A DNA stretch of 20,106 nucleotides, taken from NCBI GenBank assembly GCA_041485385.1, contig JBGPJM010000072.1, positions 1 to 20,106 on the forward strand, read 5' to 3'. The notes under the pieces are model-generated. The model did not search any database. It was given only the letters and a program-made list of their open reading frames with translations, and had not been told where the DNA came from. The stretch is from JBGPJM01 sp041485385 (GTDB lineage: Bacteria; Planctomycetota; Phycisphaerae; Phycisphaerales; UBA1924). The position numbers and the translations under genes are program-made. The first letter of the stretch is position 1; each line of letters opens with the position of its first letter. Shown here in pieces: positions 1 through 6,716 of the stretch.

Positions 1-80
1 TCGTCCCCTCCCTTCCCCTCCCGCCCCCTTTCCACATCCCGCCACCGCCCCCCGACGACACGCCGACGGAGATCTAAGCC

Positions 81-416
81 ATGAACACCGCGCTGCTCAT
101 CCTTCAGGACACCCTGGCCAAGCAGAACAAGCTCGTGCGCGAGCGGCTGGTCGCAACCGACGACGCCGCCCTCGCCGAGGCGCTCACCAACGAGATGTTC
201 GAGATCAGCCACCGGATCCAGCTCACGGGGTCGCTGCTCTTCGCGGATCAGTCCAAGGACCTGGACGACGCCGTGGACGCGGTGAAGAAGGGGACCGCCA
301 AGGTTGAGAAGGCGATCGCGACCATCGAGAGCGTGGCCAAGTTCCTGAACACCATGAGCGACTTCCTGGCGCTGGTGGACGAGGCGCTGGATCTGGCGAA
401 GAAGCTGATGGTGTGA
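81..416 (+). CDS. small helical hypothetical protein
   Basis: I do not recognise this 111-residue protein. The start at 81 is chosen because a GGAG at 68-71 sits nine bases upstream. It has no signal peptide and no membrane segment, so it is probably cytoplasmic. The composition is rich in Ala, Leu, Asp, Glu and Lys with almost no Pro or Gly, which suggests a mostly alpha-helical or coiled-coil protein. The second half has a regular heptad-like rhythm (DDAVDAVKKGTAKVEKAIAT) followed by a Leu-rich amphipathic C-terminus. A perfect 8-bp hairpin lies ten bases after the stop. Coding looks real because codon positions are regular and the frame fills the interval. No function is proposed. It could be a structural or partner protein of a gene outside the window on the left. 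Confidence 0.75.
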   Translation: MNTALLILQDTLAKQNKLVRERLVATDDAALAEALTNEMFEISHRIQLTGSLLFADQSKDLDDAVDAVKKGTAKVEKAIATIESVAKFLNTMSDFLALVDEALDLAKKLMV

Positions 417-422
417 TTGCGG

Positions 423-789
423 TAGCACCGGGCTTCCGCCCGGTGTCTTCGGGGAGTTCGCGTTCTGCGCTCGCCTGAGCAGCGCCCGCAGCCTCCTTCG
501 ACCACTTCGCCGTGGGCTTCCCGTCCGGCGAGCGCTGCGCGTGCCGCCGCCGCCCGCCCCAGGCCCCGTTCGCCTGCGCATCCATGCCATCCAACTGCTC
601 GATCACCGCGTCGGACCACGCCTCTCCGGGCAGCAGCTTGACGGCCGATTCCTCCCCGATCGCCGCCCGCAGCTTCTCGGCCACCTTGCCCGAGCTTCGA
701 TCGTTCCGGGCGCCGTGCACGGCGATGAGCTGATGCACCAGGGCGCGCCCCCGACTCGACAGCCGCCCGCGTGCGCCCGCCGCCGCCAT
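423..789 (-). pseudogene. truncated gene remnant, DUF4132/MolR-like N-terminal module (tentative)
   Basis: On the minus strand from ATG 789, about 100 residues look like real protein: LSSRGRALVHQLIAVHGA, then LLPGEAWSDAVIEQLDGMD, then an AW..xxxHAQ..DGKPTAKWSKEA stretch. This order (LxxxGRALVxxLxxA, a W-x2-x-hA element, then KPTxKWxxxA) recalls the N-terminal helical module of large DUF4132/MolR-type proteins, from memory and unverified. An AGGGGG just upstream of the ATG could be its ribosome site. Past about base 460 the frame runs through the REP-like hairpin and on into antisense of the 81-416 gene, with no family-like sequence and no own stop before 223. I read it as a gene that kept its 5' end and lost the rest. 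A diverged short gene is possible but less likely. Confidence 0.4.
426..445. repeat. REP-like hairpin, possible terminator
   Basis: CACCGGGC (426-433), loop TTCC, GCCCGGTG (438-445) form a perfect 8-bp stem with a 4-base loop, ten bases after the stop at 416. No T-run follows, so it is not a classical intrinsic terminator. The wording 'ggtagcaccgggcttccgcccggtg' resembles short palindromes dispersed in planctomycete genomes (from memory, not checked). It also marks the point where the decayed minus-strand gene loses its protein-like character. Confidence 0.5.
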
Positions 790-1140
790 CGCCCCCCTGG
801 ACCCGGCGCGTCGCCGCTTCTGGCCTGGTCGGCGCTCCTCACTCGCCGCCGGAACAGGCCGCCGCCGCCGGCGCTACGGTCCGCGAGGAACGCGTAGCGA
901 GCAGCGTCGGGGGTTGTCCCGGATTTCTCTTGTGCCGCGCCGCCGGTCGGCGGTAAACTCCGCGCCGACACCCATGTGGGGGCTGTCGCGTCTTTCTCCG
1001 GCCGCACCACCGGATTCCTTCGACTTCCTTACATCGCACTCTTCGCGGGTGCGGCCGAGCGGCGATGAAGCCAGGCAGGCGCGGTACGGCGAAGGCGCGC
1101 CGGCGACGACATTGTGGGGTGTGCCTTGGAGGTTCCGATC
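790..1140. other. intergenic, no gene seen
   Basis: About 350 bases without a convincing gene on either strand. Open frames here are Arg/Pro/Ala-rich products of high GC and resemble no protein. The right end carries the ribosome site of the next gene. I see no clear sigma-70 promoter or intrinsic terminator. Confidence 0.5.
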
Positions 1141-2703
1141 ATGAAACGCATTCTCCCCGAACTGTTCCTTACGATCATGCTCGCGCCGAGTCCGCTCGCG
1201 CAGGGCGCCGCGTCCACATGCCAGGGCCGGCTTCGACTCCCGCGGCCTCAGCACCGGCCCGGACTTCGCACGAGCTCCTGGATGGCGTTTGCCTTCGCCG
1301 CCGCCATTGCCGCGCCCGCGGCGTTCGCGCAGGTCACCGTGAGCGTCGATCGCCTGGACGGTTCCGAGCCGGGAACCCCCGTTCCCGCGAATCTCGTCGT
1401 CATCGATGTCTTCGTTGACGTGGCGACGACCGACGTGTGGACCGCCGCGGGCATGCGCGGGCTGACGTTCAACGGCGCCACGCTCGTTTACGCCGGCGCC
1501 GGCGGCCCGTCGTCGCTGATCAACCCGGGGCTCGCGAGCCGGTTCGTGACCTGCGTGAGCAAGCCCCGCCTGCGCGATGCAGATGCCCGGTTCAACAACG
1601 CGGGCGCCGCGATCGCCGGGCGCTACGACCCCACGGGTCCGACAGCGACCGCGACGAGCACCGAGGTCAACGTCGTGTGGTTCGCCAGCCCGCCCGAGAC
1701 GTCCGGTTCGCCCAGCTTCGACGGGTACATCGCGCGCATCGCGCTCAACATCAGCGGCGTCGGCATCGACCCCGCGACGATCGTCGTCGCGGCCGCCCAG
1801 CCCGCGGGCACCATCGCGCTCTTCGAATCCCGGCCTTCCTCGGGAAGCGCCCCCACGGGCACCGTGGCGGCCACCTTCGACTTCCCGCAGGTCACGGGCC
1901 TGAACTGGGGCGTCTACGCGCACCAGGGGACCGCCGCCTCCGGCGCCTGCTGCACACCCGGCGGCTGCACCGTGACCACGCAGGCGGCGTGCGAGGCCGC
2001 GGGGGGCACGTACCGGGGCGACGGGGTTGCCTGCGGCGACCAGGCGTATTCCGCCCCGGTGTCGTACGACTTCGAGAACATTTCCGGGACGGGCACGCTC
2101 GCGCCGATCGCCTCCGGCTGCGACGACTGCGGCGAGCTCGTGCCTATCGGCTTCAGCTTCGACTTCTTCGGCGCTCCGCGCACCGCCGTCAACGTCTGCT
2201 CGAACGGCTACCTCACTTTCGGCGGCGTGCTCACCGACTTCACGAATGATCCGTCCTTCCCGAACCCGACAACGCCCAACGAGATGATCGCCCCGTACTG
2301 GGATGATTGGAACCCGGGCGCGGGCGGCGACGTCTTCTATCTGACGCTCGGCAACGCCCCCCATCGCCGCTTCGTCGTGCAGTGGAACCAGGTCCTCCAC
2401 TTCGGCGTGGCCGGCAGCCCGGTCACGTTCGAGGCCATCCTCTTTGAGAGCTCCAACACCATCGAGTTCCGCTACGCCGTCACCAACTCGTCCGATACGC
2501 CCACGATCGGCATCGAGAACGCCGCCGGCACCATCGGCGTCAACGTCCCGTTCGGCACGCAGGGCGTCCGCACCACGATCACCAGCACGCCCATCAACAC
2601 CGCGTGCGCGGCGGACTGTCGGTGCGATTTCAACGCCGACGGCCTCCTCAACAGCCAGGACTTCTTCGACTTCCTGACGTGCTTCTTCCAGGGATGTCCC
2701 TAG
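1141..2703 (+). CDS. secreted GC-type dockerin protein with Cys-rich motif and beta-sandwich-like region
   Basis: Start 1141 is preferred over 1114 because GGAGG at 1128-1132 is eight bases upstream, giving 520 residues. The N-terminus is odd: a first hydrophobic stretch (MKRILPELFLTIMLAPSPLA) is followed by an Arg/Pro-rich linker and a second hydrophobic segment ending AAIAAPAAFA|Q, a good signal peptidase I site. Residues about 65-265 are a Thr/Val/Ala-rich extracellular region. A compact Cys-rich motif starts at C270-C271 (GACCTPGGC ... ACEAAGGTYRGDGVACG), of a kind that recurs in Phycisphaerae proteins. About 305-485 resembles a NIDO-like beta-sandwich (VCSNGYLTFGG, APYWDDWNPG, RFVVQWNQV, IEFRYAV). 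The last 28 residues are the GC-type dockerin: CDFNADGLLNSQDFFDFL, ending in FFQGCP. It is probably exported and surface-attached; ligand and partner are unknown. Confidence 0.82.
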   Translation: MKRILPELFLTIMLAPSPLAQGAASTCQGRLRLPRPQHRPGLRTSSWMAFAFAAAIAAPAAFAQVTVSVDRLDGSEPGTPVPANLVVIDVFVDVATTDVWTAAGMRGLTFNGATLVYAGAGGPSSLINPGLASRFVTCVSKPRLRDADARFNNAGAAIAGRYDPTGPTATATSTEVNVVWFASPPETSGSPSFDGYIARIALNISGVGIDPATIVVAAAQPAGTIALFESRPSSGSAPTGTVAATFDFPQVTGLNWGVYAHQGTAASGACCTPGGCTVTTQAACEAAGGTYRGDGVACGDQAYSAPVSYDFENISGTGTLAPIASGCDDCGELVPIGFSFDFFGAPRTAVNVCSNGYLTFGGVLTDFTNDPSFPNPTTPNEMIAPYWDDWNPGAGGDVFYLTLGNAPHRRFVVQWNQVLHFGVAGSPVTFEAILFESSNTIEFRYAVTNSSDTPTIGIENAAGTIGVNVPFGTQGVRTTITSTPINTACAADCRCDFNADGLLNSQDFFDFLTCFFQGCP

Positions 2704-3005
2704 CGCCGCGCCGGCCGGCCGGCTCCGCTCGAACTCGGCGGCACGCGGCCGTTCGTGACGATGGCGGATCCCCGAGAGTCGCGACTCTCCAGCGGAACGT
2801 AGCGGTCGGCGCGTTCCGGGAGGTTTGGTCACATCTCGACGCTCGCGCAGCGTGAGCCAGACCGTGTACCAGAGGATCAGCCCGAACCCCACGAGAAGCG
2901 CCACCTGAGCGCGCCCGCGGACGCGCCTGCGAGCACCCTCCGTAGCGCAGGCGGACGCGCGACTAGAGTTCTGGCGGGTACACATGAAGGGAGAGCGTCG
3001 CCCGG
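2704..3005. other. intergenic with palindromes; promoter of the ydbH-like operon expected here
   Basis: About 300 bases between two plus-strand genes. It contains the 16-bp palindrome at 2774-2789 and an imperfectly spaced inverted repeat CGGAACG (2793-2799) / CGTTCCG (2812-2818). A GGGAGAG near 2989-2995 is the likely ribosome site for the gene at 3006. No confident -35/-10 pair is visible. The minus strand encodes a hydrophobic stretch at 2854-2904 that I do not call as a gene. Confidence 0.45.
2774..2789. promoter_or_regulatory. 16-bp perfect palindrome, candidate operator
   Basis: GAGAGTCG followed by CGACTCTC is a perfect 16-base palindrome with no spacer. It lies 70 bases after the dockerin gene stop and about 217 bases before the ydbH-like start. 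The size and symmetry suit a dimeric regulator, and the 7-bp inverted repeat immediately downstream adds to the impression of a control region. No regulator is assigned. Confidence 0.35.
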
Positions 3006-4934
3006 ATGCGGCTCATGCGCCGATCCTTTTTCACACGCAAGCGGCTGCTGTCCGCGGCGGTGCTGGTTGCCCTTGTGCTGTGTGCGGGGTGGTTCGGTGC
3101 ACGTCATTTCATCGCGCGATGGGCCGTGCACCGGGCGCTCGCGGCTGCCGGTCTTGAACCCGCGACCTTTCAGGTCCGGTCCGTGGGGCTGGGTGCCATG
3201 GAAGTCGCCAACCTGTCGGTGGGGAGCGAGCCGTGGCTGACCGCCGACAGCGTGGTCGTGGGGTACACGCTCGCGGGCATCGCCGCCCGTCGCGTGGCGA
3301 ACATCGATGTGCGGAACGCCAAGTGGACGGTCCGGGTCCGGGAGGGAGCCGTCGACTGGGGATATGTGCGGAAGAAGGCCGCCGGACCGCTCACGCTGAA
3401 CCTCCCCTGCGATCGAGTGGACCTGCGCGAGTCGGTCGTCCGCGTGGTCGTGGACGGCAAGGGGCGCGAGATCCCGGTCGCCGGAGAGCTGACGCCCATG
3501 GCGACAGGTGGAGTTTCCGGCCGGCTCGACCTGGTGGCCCTGAACCGGGCGGTGACGCTCACGGCCCGGATGAAGACGAGCGGCGAGCTGCTGACGGTGG
3601 AACTGGAGGGCCGTGCCGGGCGTCCACCCGGCACGCGCGAACCGGGCGCCGCGGCGGATGCCGGGTCGCCCGCCCCGGAGGCGCAACTGAACGCCACGCT
3701 GCAGCGGACGATCGGCAGCGGCGCAACCCAGATCGACCTGGCCATCCAGCTCAACTCGCTGGCGGAGCGTGCCGGCAGCACGGAGATCGCCGTATCGAAG
3801 GCGACCGTGACGGGCCATGCCGGATTCGACGGCGGCGGGAAGATGACCGGCCTGACCGCCTCGATCCTCGCGCAGGGGCTGCTCGCGGGCGGCCTGTCGG
3901 TGCATTCGATCGAGTTGAAGGCGGTGCAGCTCGATGGGCCGCGGCTGAATCTTGAGGGCGCGGCCTCCGGCGAGGGGTGGCAAATCCCCGGCGTCCACGG
4001 GACAGCGACGCTGGAGACGGATCCGGCCGGCGAGAAGGGCGCGCATCCGGCGATCGTCGCGGTGGAAATGCGGACCTCCGACCCGGTGCTGCTCAACTGG
4101 GAAACCTCGGGCATCACCGGAGTTCTCGGCTCGGTGGCGGGCGGTGTCAGGATTCGAGTAGATGGAGCGGCTCTAAGGGTGCAGGAAGGGAGCCTGACCA
4201 TGAGCGGCGGTTCGCTCAAGAGCGGAGACATCGACCTTTCAGATGGAGAGATCGGCGTCGTCATGCGGTCGCCGGAGGCCGCCGATGTCACCGTGCTCTC
4301 CGCGGTCGTCGGCGACGGCGGCGCCATCGCGGCCGCGCCGTTCACCTTCAATCCCCGCGAGCCTCGCTTCCAGACCCGGCTCTCGATGACCAGCCTGAGC
4401 CTGGCCGAATGGCTGCCGCTCATCACGAAGGGTCACGCCACCGGCGAAGGGCGCATCAGCGGGCAGGCGGACGTCGCGATCGACCTGACCACCGGCGGGC
4501 TGCGCCTTGGCCGGCTGAGCGCGGCCCTCCGTGGCGATCCCCAGCACGGGTTCGTTCAGGCGACCGACGCCGGTGCGGTCGGGGAGCTGCTGGACACGCA
4601 GGATCCGCGGTTCTCGACCGATGACGTCATGCGCCCGCTGCGCGACAAGATCGTCTCGGCCCTGCGGGACTTCGCGTTCAGCGCGCTCACGGTCGATGTT
4701 TCACCGGGGGAGGACGGCATGGTGGCCCGTGTGTATCTTTCCGGGTACGGTCGGCACGGCGACGACCCGCAGGGCCTGAACATCACGCTGGATGTGCACC
4801 TTCCCAACGCCCTAGGCGATCTGGCCTCGCGGATCGCGGCCCTTTCCAGGAACAAGGCCGCCGCCCGGCACGCCCTGGACCTTTTCTTTGATCCGTCCGC
4901 TCCCGAGCCCGCCCCCGAGGAGGCGCCCCCATGA
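3006..4934 (+). CDS. ydbH: YdbH-like (AsmA-like) intermembrane lipid transport protein
   Basis: This 642-residue protein is inner-membrane anchored by one N-terminal helix (about residues 14-32) after a basic stretch (RRSFFTRKR), with the rest in the periplasm. The body alternates short beta segments with 'LxVxxLSVGxxP' and 'DLxxLxVxxG' phrases, as in AsmA-like proteins that form long hydrophobic grooves for phospholipid movement between membranes. Early phrases such as VRSVGLGAMEVANLSVG and the C-terminal GxGRISGQADVAIDLTTGGL ... AVGELLDTQDP ... LRDFAFSALTVDV fit the YdbH family. The clearest evidence is context: it overlaps by ATGA a YnbE-like lipoprotein gene, which overlaps a YdbL (DUF1318) gene, the gene order known from gammaproteobacteria. 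It is shorter than E. coli YdbH (about 880 residues). Start 3006 has GGGAGAG about ten bases upstream; 3015 is an alternative. Family placement rests largely on the operon. Confidence 0.78.
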   Translation: MRLMRRSFFTRKRLLSAAVLVALVLCAGWFGARHFIARWAVHRALAAAGLEPATFQVRSVGLGAMEVANLSVGSEPWLTADSVVVGYTLAGIAARRVANIDVRNAKWTVRVREGAVDWGYVRKKAAGPLTLNLPCDRVDLRESVVRVVVDGKGREIPVAGELTPMATGGVSGRLDLVALNRAVTLTARMKTSGELLTVELEGRAGRPPGTREPGAAADAGSPAPEAQLNATLQRTIGSGATQIDLAIQLNSLAERAGSTEIAVSKATVTGHAGFDGGGKMTGLTASILAQGLLAGGLSVHSIELKAVQLDGPRLNLEGAASGEGWQIPGVHGTATLETDPAGEKGAHPAIVAVEMRTSDPVLLNWETSGITGVLGSVAGGVRIRVDGAALRVQEGSLTMSGGSLKSGDIDLSDGEIGVVMRSPEAADVTVLSAVVGDGGAIAAAPFTFNPREPRFQTRLSMTSLSLAEWLPLITKGHATGEGRISGQADVAIDLTTGGLRLGRLSAALRGDPQHGFVQATDAGAVGELLDTQDPRFSTDDVMRPLRDKIVSALRDFAFSALTVDVSPGEDGMVARVYLSGYGRHGDDPQGLNITLDVHLPNALGDLASRIAALSRNKAAARHALDLFFDPSAPEPAPEEAPP

Positions 4935-5176
4935 CCCCGAATCACACGCACCGCTGCCGTGGCCTCGTGCTGGTGTCCGCAGGCGTGCTGGCCGGCTGCA
5001 CGCACACCATCAAGGTGGACCCGATCAGGGTCGAGCCCATCGACATCACGCTGCACATCTACCTGGAAGCGGACAAGAAACTGGATTCGTTCTTCAGCGA
5101 CCCGGCGGGGCCCGCAAAGCCGCCCGCGACACCCCCCGCGGCAGGCCCGGGCAAGACGCAAGGAGCCACACCATGA
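4931..5176 (+). CDS. ynbE: YnbE-like small lipoprotein
   Basis: An 81-residue lipoprotein. The start at 4931 overlaps the upstream stop (ATGA) and has a strong GAGGAGG at 4917-4923. The leader is hydrophobic (GLVLVSAGV) and ends in a lipobox LAGC at residues 20-23, so C23 would be lipidated after signal peptidase II cleavage. The mature part CTHTIKVDPIRVEPIDITLH followed by IYLEADKKLDSFF matches the YnbE pattern (Cys-Thr start, 'PIxIxxxIxxxxDxxxxxxF'). It is longer than E. coli YnbE (about 61 residues) because of a Pro/Ala-rich tail. In the family it works with YdbH as a membrane partner, probably by extending YdbH beta-structure towards the outer membrane. The operon position supports the same role here. 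Confidence 0.8.
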   Translation: MTPNHTHRCRGLVLVSAGVLAGCTHTIKVDPIRVEPIDITLHIYLEADKKLDSFFSDPAGPAKPPATPPAAGPGKTQGATP

Positions 5177-5874
5177 AGCGATTCATCCTGATCCTGCTCG
5201 CCATGCTGATCCACGGCGGCGTCGCCGCGCCCGCGCACGCGCAGCCCAACAAGGGCGAGCTCAAGGCACGGTTCAAGGCACGCGAGGCGGACCTGCGCGA
5301 CCTGAAGCAGAAGGGCCGGGTCGGGGAGACCCTCGACGGGTACGTGGAAGCCGTCGATGCGAAGGCGCCCGCCGACGAGAAGACCGCCACGCTCCTGGCC
5401 GACGAGAACAAGGATCGTCGCCTGCTGTACCAGATCCTCGCCGACGAGATCAACAAGGAGCACCCGGACGCGAAGGTGAAGGCGACGGTCGAGACGATCG
5501 GGGCCCGGAACGCCCTGCGCAACATCGAGCACGCCGAGAAGGACGAGTTTATCCGGGTGGCGAAGGACCACTGGATCCGCGTCAAGGACTACCCGCGCTT
5601 CGAAAAGCTGAGCAAGCTCAAGGCCCAGGGCAAGGTGGGCGAGACCGCGGCCGGCACGGCGGAAGTCGTCGAGGCCGCGGACCGGGGGGATAAGACTCTG
5701 GCGGGCGTCGTCGAGGAGGAGAACGCCGGCCGCACCGCCGAGTACAAGGCCCTGGCCGAGAAGGAGCACGTGGAAGTCTCGGTCATTGTCAAGCGAATGG
5801 CCAAGCGCAACTTCGAGAACGCGCGGATCGGCGACATGCTGAAGGGGGAAGACGGAACCTGGCGAAAGAAGTGA
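5173..5874 (+). CDS. ydbL: YdbL-like DUF1318 periplasmic protein with duplicated domain
   Basis: Start 5173 is chosen over longer openings because AGGAG (5161-5165) is seven bases upstream and the ATGA overlap matches the operon style, giving 233 residues. A signal peptide ends at AHA|Q (residues 21-23), so it is periplasmic. DUF1318 proteins have one domain of about 85 residues (KxxGxVGExxxGYLxxV, then NxxRxxxYxxLAxxxxV, then GxYV..xGxWxxK). Here the pattern appears twice. Copy 1 has LKQKGRVGETLDGYVEAV (44-61), ADENKDRRLLYQILAD (76-91) and W134. Copy 2 has LKAQGKVGETAAGTAEVV (149-166), EENAGRTAEYKALAEK (182-197) and a closing GEDGTWRKK (225-233). E. coli YdbL is about 108 residues. YdbL is thought to modulate the YdbH-YnbE complex. 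The GDMLKGEDGTWRKK end is strongly family-like. Confidence 0.85.
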   Translation: MKRFILILLAMLIHGGVAAPAHAQPNKGELKARFKAREADLRDLKQKGRVGETLDGYVEAVDAKAPADEKTATLLADENKDRRLLYQILADEINKEHPDAKVKATVETIGARNALRNIEHAEKDEFIRVAKDHWIRVKDYPRFEKLSKLKAQGKVGETAAGTAEVVEAADRGDKTLAGVVEEENAGRTAEYKALAEKEHVEVSVIVKRMAKRNFENARIGDMLKGEDGTWRKK

Positions 5875-5982
5875 GGCTCGCGAGGTCGAGGTGCGGATGT
5901 GACGGTTGGCGTCGGCTACCCGCGGCCCACTCACTCCGCGGCCACCGCGGCAAGAAGGTCCGCGATTCGGGGTTGGGCCCAT

Positions 5983-6087
5983 TCTGTTCTGAAAATAAGG
6001 CCGGAGTCGCACGCCGTTCGTACGGCCGCAGCCCCCTTTTTTCATCGTCTCGGGTGTCCCGCCCAGGGACATGTCCGACTGCGCGCC
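5983..6087. repeat. 105-bp intergenic repeat, copy 1
   Basis: This stretch begins tctgttctgaaaat and ends cgactgcgcgcc. It recurs in the same orientation at 6221-6324 with one substitution and three single-base length differences. It contains two small hairpins, GCCGT-TCGT-ACGGC and TGTCCC-GCCCA-GGGACA, and a C-run/T-run (CCCCCTTTTTT). No gene is encoded. Confidence 0.85.
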
Positions 6088-6220
6088 AGATTGGGGTAAT
6101 AGGTGCGGATTCTCTTGCCACCCCGCGGCGGGAACGTAGAGTGGGGGACACGGGGACTGGGACGGGGAGATGGGGGGATCGAACTTGAGTTCCGAGACTT
6201 TGGATCGCGGCCTCTGCTTC

Positions 6221-6324
6221 TCTGTTCTGAAAATGAGGCCGGAGTCGCACGCCGTTCGTACGGCCGCAGCCCTTTTTTCATCGTCTCAGGGTGTCCCGCC
6301 CAGGGACATGTCCGACTGCGCGCC
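6221..6324. repeat. 105-bp intergenic repeat, copy 2 (104 bp)
   Basis: Near-identical to 5983-6087. Differences seen: a G for A in the early A-run, two fewer C's before the T-run, and one extra A in the 'catcgtct' segment. The same two hairpins are kept, which suggests the folded form matters or that the copies are recent. Confidence 0.85.
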
Positions 6325-6326
6325 CT

Positions 6327-6342
6327 GCGCCTCTGCGCGAGC
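6327..6342 (+). repeat. left arm of a 16-bp inverted repeat
   Basis: GCGCCTCTGCGCGAGC is the exact reverse complement of 6541-6556. The two arms enclose about 198 bases that include the AACCT array. The arm starts three bases after repeat copy 2. It could be the end of a small non-autonomous element or the base of a long RNA stem. Confidence 0.75.
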
Positions 6343-6440
6343 GGTTTTGGGGTCGGGCGCATATTGGCGGGTGCTGACCGGACTCAAGTCCATACTCCAC
6401 AAGCACTTGCAACGAAAAACGCGGCGAAAAAACCCCCAAA

Positions 6441-6535
6441 AACCTCACGGAACCTCGCCGAACCTCCAAAAACCCCTCTCGGACCTCAAAGAACCTATGG
6501 CGAACCTCAAGAAACCTCGCGGCCTCGCGGAACCT
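6441..6535. repeat. degenerate ~10-bp array of AACCT units
   Basis: AACCT or a one-base or two-base variant begins at 6441, 6451, 6461, 6471, 6482, 6492, 6503, 6513, 6521 and 6531, so the spacing is 8 to 11 bases and mostly 10. A-runs precede several units. The period is near one DNA helical turn. Read as protein it would be Pro-rich, but it has no start or ribosome site and I do not call it coding. Confidence 0.7.
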
Positions 6536-6540
6536 GGGAG

Positions 6541-6556
6541 GCTCGCGCAGAGGCGC
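6541..6556 (-). repeat. right arm of a 16-bp inverted repeat
   Basis: GCTCGCGCAGAGGCGC is the exact reverse complement of 6327-6342. It directly follows the AACCT array. Confidence 0.75.
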
Positions 6557-6583
6557 TGGGGGGCGCGGAGAGGAGGGGACTGT

Positions 6584-6653
6584 GGGGGCCTCAGATGTCC
6601 ACTCTCAGCCGTCCATTGTCCACTGTCGCTCACGCCGCGCGCCCGAGCTGGCG
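6584..6653. repeat. direct repeat flanking the prepilin gene, copy A
   Basis: Starts gggggcctcagatg, contains gtccattgtccactgtcgct and ends gagctggcg. It matches 7562-7624 in the same orientation, with a few substitutions and a short insertion (ctcagcc) in this copy. It lies just beyond the 3' end of the prepilin gene. Confidence 0.8.
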
Positions 6654-6716
6654 CTGTACGCGCGCCTGGCGGCGCTGGGGATGATGTATCCGAAGGGCAC
6701 GCGCCGGTCGTGTGAC

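Larger units (their letters stand above)
5875..6716. other. gene-free repeat island
   Basis: About 840 bases between the ydbL-like stop and the prepilin stop. It holds the two 105-bp repeats, the 16-bp inverted repeat with the AACCT array, and direct repeat copy A. Purine-rich runs such as 'acggggactgggacggggagatgggggga' occur near 6147-6178. Short open frames cover it on both strands, but they translate the repeats and have no ribosome sites. The two converging genes on either side probably terminate here, although I see no classical terminator. Confidence 0.6.

Noticed and set aside
1..80. Pyrimidine-rich leader as a possible regulatory element
   Set aside because: C/T-rich runs are seen, but the region is cut by the window edge and shows no clear structure apart from the ribosome site at 68-71.
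874..2985. Very long minus-strand open frame (703 codons) opposite the first dockerin gene
   Set aside because: The translation is Arg/Gly/Glu/Ala-rich and mirrors the codon pattern of the plus-strand gene, which has a ribosome site, a signal peptide and a dockerin. Long antisense frames are expected at this GC content.
6412..6560. Pro-rich peptide encoded by the AACCT array
   Set aside because: No ribosome site or start near it, and the unit spacing (10 or 11 bases) breaks the reading frame, so selection is not on a protein.
6655..6715. Protein-like phrase on the plus strand (LALYARLAALGMMYPKGT)
   Set aside because: Too short, with no start or ribosome site, and it follows directly from repeat copy A. 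It could be a fragment of a gene but cannot be supported.
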